DNA of 64,000 bases from Trichinella spiralis (Eukaryota > Nematoda > Enoplea > Trichinellida > Trichinellidae). A model generated the notes under the pieces. It made no database searches and was not told the origin of the DNA. It saw only the letters and a program-made list of their open reading frames with translations. Positions 39,025-52,042 of the stretch are shown piece by piece; the stretch's first letter is position 1, and every line of letters begins with the position of its first letter. Where the stretch lies: assembly GCA_000181795.3 (NCBI GenBank), contig CM012955.1:7650450-7714449 (forward strand). The letters are read 5' to 3'. A program made the position numbers and the translations under genes.

Positions 39025-40708
39025 TTAAAATGTAACTGGATCGGCGTAGGCGCACATCGTTTCAATGGCCAAATTGTAATGCCGTCCAGTGTTGTTTTTG
39101 AATTCACTCGTTACTATTCGGAAAAAACCATGCTCTCCCTGAAAGTGGATATTTATTTTTCAACGGGTGCTACAACAACGAGAAAATGTTGAAATGCTTG
39201 CCCATGGTGAACCCCACGAATTTCGACCGATCCAATACTGAATTCCACTTTCTTCGTCAACGCCCCATCCGACGACAGAAATGATGTGATTGACCTGATG
39301 ATGAAATCAAAGTAAGTGTTTTATTTTTTGGTTTTTCAAAAAATTTCAACATTTACTATTGGCAAAAGCTTGTGTTCTGCATATATTCCTCCAGTATATG
39401 CTTCGAAACTGTCGGTTACAGCTATTCCGCAACTAAAAATTGAAACATTTCAAAAAAGTTCACCGCAATCAGTAATGTATGCAAATCGACCATGCTATAG
39501 CTAAATATTGTCAAATGTTCCAATTTTTGTTAAAACTTGTAACTGGGGAAATTTTTTTATTCATTTTGTCTTAATTTACAATTGTATATTGCATTGTTTT
39601 TTTCATTAAAAATTTCTGGAATTATTATCGAACAACTTACGCGATGGGACCGTTTTTGTAAATTTCAGCCATCATTTCTACTCTTCCCGACAAAGGTCCA
39701 TAATCTCCGACTTTGTACAAGGTGTAATTTGTTACTGGATAGCATTGGCCGAACGTGACGCAGTTGCCGCATTCGTTGAATTTATCGCAAACTGAAATTC
39801 AAAATATAACAATAATAATAATAATATGGGAATTTTTTTGACTTTTCTCAAGTTTTGAAGGGTAATTTTGTTTGTACAAACGTTAATTATGATGAAGATG
39901 ATCGATTTGAAACGAAAAAATACCTCCATCTTTAGCTTGATAGTTGTTGCAACTTTCATCGACTATTCCGTGCTTGTGCGCAAATGCGTAAACAGGAAGA
40001 TGGTTACCTCCGTGACAACTGCCGGCATTGCCGCAGTCTATGACATGTTGAACCGACAGGTAAGCCATAGGCCATTGACCTTTTCGACGGATGTTGATCC
40101 GATCCGCTAAAGCAGATGTAGCTCCCATTGCCCAGCACGAACCGCAGTCTGCAAGATCGTATATAATAAATAAATAGTTCGACTCCATTGTTGTTAGTGA
40201 TACATATAATAGTACTTCTTAGTGACAGTTTAAAAAAGTGAACGGTAAAAGAGTAGTGTTTTTTTTAATCAACTGATTTTGTATTGGATTGTAAAATGTC
40301 GATTGTTTCATTGCAAATGGATGAATGAAATTTATGAACAACTCACATTGTGGTATGTGTTGATTTCGAGTAGGACTGCAAAAATTGATCCCATTGTAGT
40401 TGCACCAATTCAATTCTTTGGGCAAATTTTCTACAACGCCAGGATATTCGTGTGGTCGAAGGCGGGTTCTGAAAATTGTTCAATTAGCGATTCAACGAAC
40501 GGTTTTATGAAAATTAGAAAAAACAATAACACTCGGCACACTACTTGACCATGTTGGGTTCATTTGAAAATATCGGCCTGTAGCATGAACGATGACCATG
40601 ACGGACGTTGTTTTTTGTAAAAGCATTTTTCACTTCGACCTTAGTTGGAGCGGTGTAATGGAAAAATAAGTTGAAAAACAGTAACAGTAGAGTTGAGCTT
40701 GTTCGCAT
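39025..40708 (-). CDS. cpz-1: Cathepsin Z/X-like cysteine protease
   Basis: Papain-family lysosomal or secreted carboxypeptidase. Minus-strand exons: 40708-40545, 40468-40347, 40148-39924, 39791-39641, 39432-39357, 39294-39202, 39138-39025 (314 residues; human CTSZ has 303). A signal peptide ([16 protein letters not shown]) starts at the chosen Met; an ATG at 40741 would add 11 residues. The short propeptide keeps the CYRP cysteine. The family-specific QHIP mini-loop is followed by YCGSCWAMG with catalytic Cys100. Further motifs are [15 protein letters not shown], His249 in [11 protein letters not shown] and Asn271 in GRNSWGSPW. All catalytic residues are present. The last intron (39201-39139, 63 bases) has a GC donor, and only this junction yields the family sequence [12 protein letters not shown]. 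In nematodes CPZ-1 enzymes act in moulting. Confidence 0.95.
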
Positions 40709-40741
40709 AGTTGCGTTCAAATTTTCTCTTTTCCAATTCAA

Positions 40742-41701
40742 TTCAGTGAGTTCGTTTCAAGAGAAAATAGCACAAGAAAATGCTGATCACTTTTGCATAG
40801 GAGGAAGATGAAGCAGTTCGACAGCTGCCAGTTTGCGATTAATAATTCGTTTTATTTGTCAGTTGACGAGACGAACAGCAGCAACAACTGCAAAATATCA
40901 CGAAAAAATATTCAGAAATCAGAAATGTCGGATGAATGGTTTTTGATCTTTGAAAACAAATTGTGAACAACTGCTTTCTTTTTTTTTCTTATACACACAT
41001 TTTTCACTTTTTCTGCCGGGAAATTATTCATCATTTATTCCTTTGAACGCTAGTTTATTTGCTTGTATACTGAAATGCAAAAAAAAGAGTATCCCAGCTG
41101 GTGTTAGCTAGCTTTGCGGAAAATTGAAGTTTTCTTCATTGTGAGTGATTTTTCAAAATTACTTTTCCCCCTTTTGACATTAAAAGCAAACAAAAATTCC
41201 AATGCAACAACTTTTTCACATTATTCACAAATTGAAACTTTTGAAATTTCCTTTTCATTTCCCAATCTCAGACGAGCAATACTACTTGCTACAACTGTAT
41301 ATATATATATATATATTCGATTTCAAACTCTACTTGTTAATTTTCACAGTTTCAAACAGATATTTGTTTTTTCAAATTTCAAGTTATTTTTTACTTTTGA
41401 GAATTTGAGAAATATTAGATCTCCCTAAATATTACCCATTTCAAAATATGGAAATAAACAATATGCGTAGAACAAATAGTTAAGTTATTATTATTATTTA
41501 TTGACATCATCATATTATTATACTTGTTCACATGACATGTTGTTCATTTGATAAGTGAAAAATCATAATTGAAATGAAAATATGAATGAAAAAGATAAAC
41601 AAAAAATAATATTTTTGAACATTTTGTGAAAGTATAAATAAATAGGTTGGTTAATTTCATTTTTAAAATAAATTTTAAAAAAAATGATGAAAAACGGAGG
41701 G
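40742..41701. other. Intergenic region between cathepsin Z and MSP-domain gene
   Basis: No gene was recognised. It lies upstream of cathepsin Z and downstream of the MSP-domain gene, both on the minus strand. A TA run lies near 41299-41316. Small open frames have no recognisable content. Confidence 0.5.
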
Positions 41702-42274
41702 TCATTCTTCCTCCAACATAATCTTCAAGCGCTTTCTGTATGGTAACTTTTCAGAAGTTGCCCAAACCATCTGAAATGGAAAATTAAAAATTAATTAGCT
41801 GACTCTAAAGTTAATTTTATTTTGTTTCAATTTTTACCGTAGGATTTGTCTGACTATTGTCAATTTTCAACACCATTATTAGCAGTTTCGCAGATTCTTC
41901 ATTTTCCACTGGATTGCGAGTCAGTGTTATTTTGCAACTTTGCTCCGGTTCAAGAATTCCAATTTTTGGCGAAATCGATATTTTGAAACTACTGCATCTG
42001 ATCTAAATGAAATAATAAAAAAATTATCATACTGAAATATTTAAATATTATAAATTAGTATAATTGAGTTGTCGGGGAAAAAAAATCCAGCCCTGCCTTT
42101 TGCAATATTTCAAATTTGTAAAATATATTATACAGTATTACTTACTTTATAAGCAATGCGGTCTTTACAAATGTTTTTGATAGTCAACTCTGCTTGGACA
42201 GTCTGCGAACGCTCCCCAAAGATGATTATCTCCTTGTCTGGAATTGTTTCGATTACTTCTTCGTCCATGTTCAT
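41702..42274 (-). CDS. Small MSP (major sperm protein) domain protein
   Basis: A 120-residue protein that is almost entirely one MSP/VAP-type immunoglobulin-like domain. Minus-strand exons: 42274-42146, 42002-41838, 41770-41702. Diagnostic features are ELTIKNICKDRIAYKI, then SPKIGILEPEQSCKITL, matching the usual region around GVLDP. A basic C-terminal strand follows (SEKLPYRKRLKIML). There is no membrane segment, unlike VAP proteins. Free-standing MSP proteins of this size are typical of nematodes, where they act in sperm motility or as small sperm-specific proteins. Sequence match to true MSP is loose, so a cytoskeletal sperm role is only an inference. This gene is the main pointer to a nematode source. 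Confidence 0.82.
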
Positions 42275-43918
42275 GTTTTTTCAAAGGCGTTGTACTTGCA
42301 CAACTGTTTGCTGTGGAATAAAGTGAATTGTCATAAAATTAGTACAAACGAATGCACATTAAACAAAAGTTTACTTTAAAATGAAATTCTTTTGTCATAT
42401 ATTTTAAATTTTTAAAATCTGGTGAAAGTTTTAATGTACTGTTTTAACCAATCAGTTGAACTTGTAACAATATATAATGAATGAATCGTCATAAATTTGG
42501 ATTTATTAATTTTAAAAATTCATTTTACTTTATGACATTTATACATATATATATATATTTATTTGTTTGTTTATTTATTTATTTATTTATGAACGCTTTA
42601 TGAACATCATCTATAACTTTGTTATTTGGAGAAAAGTAAATCATAAATAATAATTATTTATTTATGACGCCTTTGAAATGTTAAGGAAAACATGTGAAAA
42701 AAATCAAAGTTATGAATTATTCCACTTAATGTTTTGTAATTTGTAATTGCAGAAATTTTTTTCTATTTCAAGCTTTTCTAATGAGGCTTTCTTTTTTAAT
42801 ACGATCATCACTGATGTGAACAATTTCACCTTTCTACACAGTTATCCTGATGAAAATGGTTTCAATTGTTATTTTATGAGTTATAATTTATGGAATTGAA
42901 AGTTAGAATAATGTTTATTTATTTTATATTTTCATTGTACAACAAACAATGCAAAACTGTGACTTGATCGAACAAACTGCTTCAGCAAGTACTTTTTTTC
43001 AGTTTGCTTCAGGTATGCAAAATGCAAACTGTTAAAAAAAAGCAATTTCCAGTTTTAATTCATCTGATTCAACCAGTTCCAAACCGATAAAGCTTTTATT
43101 GTATTTGAAAGATTTACATTTATTTAATAAACGCAAATAGTAGCGATGAAAGTAAGCCATTAGGGTTGATAACTGGAAAATTTGCAATAGAGTTGCAGTG
43201 TGCATTCTATATATTATTATAATTATGATATAATATAACAATGCTCTTTTGGAATGGAGACATTTTGTGATAAGTGATGAATTCACTGAGGATACTTGTT
43301 TATGCAGTCATTGATGGATGGCATCAGGTAAAAGTGGTTGCTTTAAACTGAATACCCATTTATTAGCAGCATTTTCAACAAATGGGACAATTTTCGGTTG
43401 CTTTCACTGATGACGACGACGACGACGACGACGATAATGATGATATGTTGCATTTGTTATTTCCATTTTAACAAGTTTTGAATTGTACGATAAAAAAATT
43501 AATGTCACAAAAGATTTGGACAAGTAATGCATTGGAACATAATAAAATGCTTTAATTATTGTTTGCTTTTTAGAGATGCAGTTCCTCTGTATCACGTGAA
43601 TTGTAATAAATTGAAACCAAAATTGACTAATCAGCTTTTGTAAATTTGTCTATTGCTGACGGTTTGATTTTCAATTGAAACGCTATCTGTTGTTTGCAAT
43701 ATTGAATGGAATGTTCATTCTTATTGGAGAAAGAGCGAGAGTGTGTGTGTGTGTGTGTGTCTATGTATATATGTGAGAAGATGATTTATTGAGTCTGATA
43801 GTTAGTGTTCATTTTTCACTGACGTACACTTCGGTGGTTTAGTTTATTTGTGCACTGATTATAACAATCCTGCTGAACAAATACCGACTGAGCGATAGCC
43901 GACTGATTATCAGCTTTA
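42275..43918. other. Divergent intergenic region (MSP gene / carbonic anhydrase)
   Basis: No gene was recognised. The region lies between the starts of two divergent genes. It contains ATTT repeats near 42555-42590, an ATT/TAA run near 43210-43232, a GAC repeat at about 43413-43433 and a TG run near 43740-43760. Both promoters should lie here. Confidence 0.5.
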
Positions 43919-46226
43919 ATGATGAATCCTTCCTGGAGTTACTGGGAAAATGGAGGTAAAGAAAGTTTCTTTCAAACTGCCTAATAAAAATATCTTCAAT
44001 GCTCTGCGATTGATTATAATTTGCAATTACTGGTGCACGGATGCTTATTGCATTAGAAATTACTGTGATTACCTGGCCAGATAGTTATGCTATTTTTCAT
44101 TTCAGGGATAAATTTTTATGAATGTTATAATTTTATTTCAGTGTCACAAAATGATGTAACAATTTGCAGATGTAATCATTTTTTTCAACTGAACTGTGAA
44201 AGTTTTTTCAAAAATTTCGCTCAGCATTCATTGTTTGCAATGACTTGCAATCGTCCGAGTTGTTTTCTTCTTCTCACATATCAGTGCTGTAGGTAGGAAT
44301 GGGGGAATTTGTTTGTGAAATTTTAAGCAGCGAGAGAGTTTAGCAGACGGCTTTCATTTGGCACAAAGCTTGCAATTTTTCAGCTTTCGTCAAGTCTGAA
44401 GCAAATGCTACTCCAACACACTGCACTGAAAATTAATAATTCTGCTGCAATTAGCACTGGAAATAGGGATGGATCATATAGTATTATAAATCAATTTTTA
44501 AAAATTGTCCCATTTAATTTCATCAAAAAATTTTTGCCAACCAGACATGTCAATTTTGCAACAGAAAATGCACGTCATTTGGTTGGATATGAACAGCTTT
44601 TCATGTTCAAGTGAATTAATTAGCTAAAATTTTTCGGCTGATTTTTTACTTTAAACCAATATAAATTTGTTGAAAAAACAAAACACGTATTTATTATTGA
44701 GAGTTTACAAATTAAACTCTGAAACAGTCACTTCATCACATTTTTTCTGGTCTTTTAAGCTTGTCTGTCTATTAAGCTGACATTATTTCTGATACATAAT
44801 GTAAAGAAAAAATAAATGTTGCAAACAAAATAATTAAACATTCCTCGGTCATGAAGGGAAATCAAGTACTACTAATTACAGTTTACCTTGCTCTAATGCT
44901 AATCCTGTTTATGATAAATTTAGTGTTATTGCCTCTGATCTGAATGCCTTATTTTTATTGTATATGTATTATATATATATATATATATATGTATTAGAAA
45001 AGTTATTTGAAAAATTACTTTTCTTCAAAAAATTAGTTAGACGTGATGAAAATTTATTTCACTAATCATCATATCAAAATGGTCTTTGATGAGAAGGTTG
45101 TTTTTGTCCACAGGTCCAAAATTTTGGTCAAAAAGTTATCCACTGGCCAATGGCAGTGCACAATCTCCAGTTGATATCACCAACTGCATAAGTGATGATT
45201 CTCTTCCAGAAAGTGGACCCATAATTCATTACCAAATGAATGATCTGACATCGATTTTCAATACTGGAACGACGTGGCAGTTGAAATGTGCAACTGACAG
45301 TAAATCAAGTATGCCTTAGCAAGTTGGTAAAAAATATTGTGTGGAAGTTGATTTGTTTTTCTCAATTGAAGACATTGTGAGCGAGCAACTGTCAGCACCG
45401 TATAAGTTGAAACAAATCCATGCCCACTGGGGAACAAATGCCACCGACGGTTCAGAGCATACAATTAATGGAAAACGTTACGCAGCAGAAGTAAAAAAAT
45501 TTTGAAGAATTCTTTATTTTTTTTCCTGTTAACGTTTTTCTGTATTTTCTTGTAATTTCAGATTCATCTTGTTCATTGGAACACAAATTACAGTACTATT
45601 GAGGAGGCGGTCAACTATCGAGATGGAGTCAATGTTTTAGCTGTGCTTGTAGAGGTTTGCATTAAAAAAAAAGCAATGAAACACTTATCCCAGTGAGGTT
45701 AGTGAGCATAGTTTGATTTCATTTTGTCAAGGAATCTTCAACTGAAAATGTTCCACTTCAACCTCTGATCAAATTTATGCGGAAAATTCCTGAAAAAAAT
45801 GATACGTATACAATCGAAGAGCCTTTCGACGCGACTGCGCTGCTTCCAAGTGAAAATCCCGAACACTTGAAGTTATTTCAAATTCAAGTTTTGAATTGCT
45901 TTTTTCCCTTTTTTTATATTAAGATGTTCGAAATTATTTCACCTACGAAGGTTCCCTTACCACCCCGCCGTGTAATGAATGCGTAATTTGGACAATCTTT
46001 CAGACACCGATTGCAATGTCCTCTTCCCAAGTACCGTACACGGAAGCGTCGTATGTTATGCAAATTTTTCTCAATGCATGCATGCATTTTTCAGCTCGAT
46101 GCTTTCCGCTCGTTGAAGACATGCTGTGAGACATTGAACGGCAAAAGAAATATCCTCTGCAACGTTCGTCCAGTGCAGCCGTTGAACGGCCGTTTGGTAC
46201 GCTGCAACAGAAAGTGCAGCAAGTGA
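43919..46226 (+). CDS. Alpha-type carbonic anhydrase
   Basis: Zinc enzyme that hydrates carbon dioxide. Exons: 43919-43955, 45114-45308, 45372-45490, 45562-45654, 45732-45849, 45924-46030, 46095-46226 (266 residues, close to the cytosolic forms). Key motifs are QSPVDI, the zinc ligands His94 and His96 in KQIHAHWG, His119 in IHLVHWN, and NYFTYEGSLTTPPC with the active-site Thr. Numbering of the zinc ligands equals human CA II. The proton-shuttle position (His64 in CA II, NNGH) is Thr65 here (FNTGTTW). No signal peptide is seen, and the tail is Cys- and Lys-rich. The TAG at 45317-45319 lies inside the 63-base intron 45309-45371. The exon 5 donor AAGTGAAA at 45850 gives LLPNVRNYFTY, which fits the family. 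The gene is read as intact. The first intron spans 1158 bases. Confidence 0.9.
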
Positions 46227-46358
46227 AAAACATGGCGCACATCGAAATTTATTTTCCCTTATCCGGCACAAGCATCCGTGAAATTATGCATAAGTTTGAA
46301 CAAAGTAAATTACTTATCACACGAATTAGCATGATTTCATTGTTTTTATATTTTTATC

Positions 46359-46364
46359 AATAAA
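46359..46364 (+). terminator. Polyadenylation signal AATAAA of carbonic anhydrase
   Basis: AATAAA 133 bases after the stop codon, in AT-rich sequence. Its position fits a polyadenylation signal. Confidence 0.5.
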
Positions 46365-48738
46365 GGTGCGTTTTCTGTTGTTTGGTAGACTGTACTACTT
46401 TCATGGGTTTTTTTGGAAGTATTATGTTAATTTTATCATTTTCAGACTATCACGTGTCATCAGTGGGCTATTTTTACACGGAAAGATGAATTTCATTTTG
46501 TACATTTTATCACATTTTTAATTTTGCACTCTGACTCGGCATGTTGATTCATTCAAAAAATGCTTTTCATACTTCGATGTTTAATTTTACGAAGAAAAAA
46601 ATAGTAAAAGTTGGTTGGCTTTGTACAAAATTGCTCATGCATTGCTAACGCATCAAATACTTTTTTTGTGAATAAATTTAACAATTTTGGAGAACTTTTA
46701 TGAATTTCTTTTTTTGAAAATAATTTCACACAATGTATGGAATTTTATTACTGATGATTAAGCATTTGGTTTTTGATTTTTTTTTGTTTTCTTTTTTCAT
46801 ATGAATAGATTGAATAAGTTTTTGATCATACTGTGAAATGGCAATAATTTTCCCCTGTTTTACCTGCGATGCTGTATTTTTTGTACTGGTTTGTAATTAT
46901 TGCCAGTGTTTCTTGGTGAACTATTTATGTTGCTATCTGTTTTGACAGTTTTCAGGTGAAGGTGAAATCGCGGAACTGAACGGTGGGTGACAAGCCTTTT
47001 ACTTCTGTTGAAAAACTGTTTGTTGCTGGTAAGACGATGAAAATTATTCAGATTTTTTACACCGCGCTATTTGCATTTCATCAGCAATAACAATGCAACG
47101 ATTCAATTTTTAAATGCTCACATTATCAACATAATAATATTTATCATACAAGTGACCCATAGTGAAATGGATTTCTATTTTTGCACATTTTCAGTATTGA
47201 TCAATTATTATTTGTATTCAATTTGAATAATTTGGACTAATTTACGTAACAATAATGATAATCATATTTTTTGCATATATATTTAAATAATCCAACGGAC
47301 GAACACTGCCTTTGTAAAATATTATTGCAATTTGCTTGTTTGCAACAGTTTTTTATTAGCATTGATTATTTGAACTTTCAAAAGAAGAAAGAAATACCAA
47401 AAATTAAGGATTAAAAATAAATTCTGCACGAAATATTTTACGGTTTTTATAAAATACTTTTCCATTTTACATTCAGATACACACATGCACGCACTTGCTG
47501 AATATTATGTTGAAAATTATTGCAATATTATTTAAAACTTGAAATATTCCTTGATGGTGTGTGTGTGTGTGTATAAGCAGAATATAGGTAAGAAAATACA
47601 CATGCTAATTAAAGTTGAAAAAGGCACGCCAATTTTCCATTCTGCATTCAATAGTATCAAGAATGATTTATTTTAATTTGCATGAGATCTGTCACCTTAT
47701 CAGTAGACATTGTTTTTTATTTGATACTTGGTTTAAATTTTGCCAACAAATTTAGCTTTATTGGTTGACAGTGGAAAGAAATTACTGAGAAAATTGTTAC
47801 CAGCTTTTCTAGTTGGTATCAGTGAATTCTGGATTTGAAACTGATGGAATGCTATTTGGAGAACTGGAAGAATCTGGAGTGTCTAGTTTTATTCACTTTT
47901 ATTCTTCTGATCAAGTATTACAACTGAGCAATAATTTACCGTGGAATGTACAGCGATTTTCTTTCTCCTATTAATTAATTCACTGCAACTAACAACTAAT
48001 TGATAAATTGTTTCATCTGTTTACAAAAGTTAGTCTGTCTGAAAGAATATTTAAAAAATTTTCTACATTCATTAATTTTCAATAATTATTCAAAAGTTGA
48101 TCAGTTGATTTTATCAGTTTTTCTTTCTTTCTTTTCTTTATTATTGCCATGGTTAATATTTTCCATTGTAAATTATTGTGCCAGTTGAAATTTACCGCTA
48201 ATATTTGAAATGAAGTTTTAATTTGTCGAAAAAAAAACGTTTGATAGTATGAGTTTTTGATTCTAGTGATGAAAATTTTCAATTTTAAATTTAACAATAA
48301 AAACAACAAAAGCACCAGTACAGTGTAGTAAGGTTGTACATTGTAAATTGTCAAGCTTTTCGTTGAATGGAAAATAATGATAATTTGTTGTCCAATCAGG
48401 TAAGTAACAGTCTTGAAAAGAGGTAATTCATGTACAACTTTGTCTGCAGTTGTGATTAATAATTGCGATTGGTCGTTTGAAAAATGAGACACACCTACAC
48501 GCTCAGGGCGATGGTTTCGTGTGTACAATGTTCTGCTATTCATTTGTGTTTGTCAGTTTTCGCTGCGAAACGCTCATTACAACATACTGAAGCGGCGGCA
48601 ATTTGTCAAATATTTGCATACTCTAAAACTCTACTATATTGTGCGGTAATTGGATGTTTTTCAGAAATCAGCATAAGCATACAACGGAGCAAGTGATCCA
48701 ATAGCTGCCTAATTGGATAACCGAGAGCTCGAAGAACA
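46365..48738. other. Intergenic region before the acyl-CoA synthetase gene
   Basis: No gene was recognised in about 2.4 kb. A TG run lies near 47557-47571. The longest open frame (minus strand, 48543-48079, 154 codons) is rich in Ile, Leu, Lys and Phe and has no recognisable domain. Sequence at about 48480-48720 is slightly richer in GC. It may be the promoter or leader of the synthetase gene. Confidence 0.5.
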
Positions 48739-51700
48739 ATGCCAATTTACAGTACTATAGGAGATGTAAAAATTGAAGAGCTGACGTTGCACGAATATGT
48801 TCTCAACGCTGTTGTCCATTATGATGAACAAACCCTACTGTGCGTAAGTAGAAATTTTAATACATCTATATCTGTTCTATTGTATTGTATTGTATTGTAT
48901 TGTACTGATTGAAGTTTATTTCGTCATTTCCTATCAATGAATTCAGTCACTTTCAGCAGACAAATTTGGCAACATTTCAACAGACCAAAGGAAAAATGTA
49001 TTTCAATAACTTTTAAATTCATCTCAGCATTTTACTTTATGTTAAGAAATCTTCAGTTCAAACTTGAAGATCCCTTTTGTAAGTGGACTGTACACAAAGC
49101 TAACTTTCTAAGAAGAAATTCTTGTATAATAATATGTTTTTTGTTATTGAATTTTATTTTATTTCATTCTATTAAAAAATGAATGAATAAATTATATGAG
49201 TTTTATGAGATTTGAGCGAGATGTTTTGTGAGCGTGAAAATAATTCAAACGAAGATAAAATTTTGAGGTGCAGATTGAAGCAAGGCAAATGAAATTTGCC
49301 CTTTAATAATTTGTCTTTCTCTAGATTCGATCATCACGAATGAAAAGCATACACGTACTTTCACTTTTGAATAGAGCGTTTGTTATAAAACTGAACGCAT
49401 ATAATATAGCGTTCATTATCTGTGCTCATTATATTTCAAATATTATTTATTGTTTTTTTTTGAAAATTTTGTTTGCAAAGCGATAATATTTCAAAGCTTA
49501 GAATGAATTGTTGTTTCAACACAAAAATATTACTGAATGCATCTGTTGATTTTATTGGCCATAGGCATGTCACTGATCTTATCTGACGAATTTTCGAAGT
49601 ACATACCGTTGCTGAAGAAAGAATCAGCTTGAAATGAAATTCCAGATGAAAGTGCAATCTGTGAACTTTTAGATTGACAGTGAAACGGGAAAATCGTACA
49701 CTTGCCGAGATGTGATTTTAATTATCCAAGCAATTGCAATGTGGCTTGATGGAAAAGTGAAAAAAGGTGACGTGGTTGTGATCTGCTCATCCAACACACC
49801 ATATTTCATGTTCACTTTGCTGGCGGTCTTGTTGCACGGTGCTGTGGTCTCAGCGGTCAGTGCAACTCTCACATCTCGTATGTGATTGATTCACAATGTT
49901 GATCAGTATCTTTTTTTTGAATTTTTTTCAAAATTGTTCTAATAATATGTTTTTCATTCTTGTGTGAATGGACCATTTGCCATGGGTTTTAAATCGAATC
50001 ACTTTCTGTGTGAAATGTTTAATTTTTAGGTGAAATGAGCTACCAATTCAAAGAATGTCAGTGCAAATTTGTTGTCACGGAAAGTGAAAATAAAAATAAC
50101 GTCTTGAAAGCGTGCGAACATCTTCCTGATCAAATTCAAGTAATAAATGATTGGATCAATTAATTTGTGCACAGTAGAGAAAATTTTTTAAGCACATATT
50201 CGACATGGATGATTTTTCAAATCTGCTCTTGAATGAGGACGGCCGAAGTGCAGAGACGGTGGTTCGAGAACTGTTGGTGAATTTTCGCTTCGTCACCGCC
50301 AACGATTTGGCTATGATGATGTTCTCCAGCGGAACTACCGGATACCCGAAAGCAGTGATGCTCACCCACTGCAACGTTTCTTCTGTTGTTCAGATACTGA
50401 AATGGTAATGGAAATTTCAAATCAACTTTAACAGCATATTTTTTCTTTACAATTACAAAACTAACGTTACTAGACTAATATTCTCATCAATATTGCTTTC
50501 AATTATTATAAATAACTCTTTTATTTCAAATTAGAGACTGAATTTGGATTCCTTTTCCAACTTTATTTTAGATTGAATATAATTTTTTAAATATTATGAA
50601 CAAGAAAAAACCCTGTTCAAATGATAAAGTGCTTTTCTTCTATGCATTCTTCTTTTAAGTGATGCTTTTCAACTGATTCCTGAGCAAAACAAAGTGATTT
50701 TGGGCTACTTGCCATTCTATCACATCTATGGCAATGTTCTATTTCTACTTGGCATTGTTAGCGGTTGCAAAATTGTGACTATGGAACATTTCAAATTTGA
50801 AATCTTTCTGCAGCTCATTGAAAAATTCAAAGTAATCCGGAAATTCCATGCGCATTTGCTCGGCATTTTATTTTATGTTGTTGCAGATTGAAAATTTGTT
50901 TGTGGTCCCTCCCGTTCTTGTAATGCTTTTGAAACATTCGAATGTCGACAAGCATGATATCAGTTCTGTAAAGAAGATAATTGTTGGCGCTGCACCAATT
51001 GGAAAAGACCTGTTCGATGAAGTAACGAAAAAATTTACTCACATAAAATCTATTGTGCAAGGTAAATGGCAAAGCTATATTTTATGTAGAGATCCGTAAA
51101 GGCATTTCACTAGGATATGGCATGACTGAAGTCAGTGGAGTTTCTCATATTACAGAGCCTTTTTCTGTGAAAGTTCGAAAAGGTAGCTGCGGTCGTTTAC
51201 TACCAAACTACGAATGTAAAGTAAGCTTTTCCACATACCTTATTGTTTAACGATTATTTCTACCTTCAATGCGAACTGTTCAATTCAGTTGCTATAACAT
51301 TGATATGCATAAAAATGAATAAATAATTTTTTTTGCTATCTACTGCAATTATTGAAGGTAATAGACATAGAAAGTGGTGAGGAACTGCCTGCGGGAAAAA
51401 GTGGAGAAATTTGCTTGCGCAGTCCTACATGCACGATTGGCTATTTTGGGAATTCGGCAGCTACACAACAGTTGATCGACAAAAATGGCTGGATCCATAC
51501 TGGTATGTATGTACATCATTAATTACTTAGTAGAAATTATTTAATCAAAGACTTTTTTATTGGTTAGGCGACATCGGCTATTACGATGAAGATGGTGATT
51601 TTTTCATTCAGGATCGTATTAAGGAGATGATTAAAGTTAAAGGCTTTCAGGTGGTGTAATTTATAAGCACAACTGAGCAGAAAATCAGATTCTTGTTTAG

Positions 51701-52042
51701 CTTTGTCCTGCTGAACTGGAAGAATTGCTGCTATCCTTTCCCGACATAACCGATGCAGCTGTTGTCGGAATTCCTGATACATACTGTGGTGAAGTTCCAT
51801 TTGCATTTGTTGTAAAAAAGCCAAATTCAGCTATAACTGCGTTGGAAATAGCAAAAAATATAGAAAGTATGAAGTGTTTGAAAAATGACAATGTAAAACT
51901 TTTATTTTCAGAACAAGTGGCCAGCTATAAGCATCTGGCTGAAAAGCATATTGCATTTGTCGAATCCATACCTAAAGCTTCCACCGGCAAAATTCTTAGA
52001 CGAAAACTGCGAGAGCTCATTCAGTTCCAACCAAAAATTTAG
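48739..52042 (+). CDS. 4-coumarate-CoA ligase/luciferase-like acyl-CoA synthetase
   Basis: ANL-superfamily enzyme that activates a carboxylic acid with ATP to an acyl-AMP and then an acyl-CoA; the substrate is unknown. Exons: 48739-48843, 49673-49877, 50030-50139, 50193-50404, 50660-50831, 50887-51061, 51114-51220, 51358-51502, 51568-51650, 51701-51866, 51912-52042 (536 residues). Motifs are the phosphate loop [12 protein letters not shown] (from 185), [15 protein letters not shown] (329-332), [15 protein letters not shown] (Asp412), KVKGFQ and the C-terminal catalytic Lys520 in [10 protein letters not shown]. The order and length match plant 4CL and beetle luciferase relatives found widely in animals. 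It ends in QFQPKI, so no C-terminal peroxisomal SKL signal. The last intron is only 45 bases and open in frame, so retention would add 15 residues. Confidence 0.93.
48878..48904 (+). repeat. TATTG pentanucleotide repeat in synthetase intron 1
   Basis: About five tandem TATTG units inside the 829-base first intron. A shorter copy of the same unit occurs near 17205-17215. Confidence 0.85.

Noticed and set aside
45317-45319. Carbonic anhydrase as a pseudogene because of an in-frame TAG
   Set aside because: A phase-consistent 63-base intron removes it and restores the family alignment.
48079-48543. 154-codon minus-strand open frame
   Set aside because: Rich in Ile, Leu, Lys and Phe as expected from AT-rich DNA; no recognisable family and no supporting exons.
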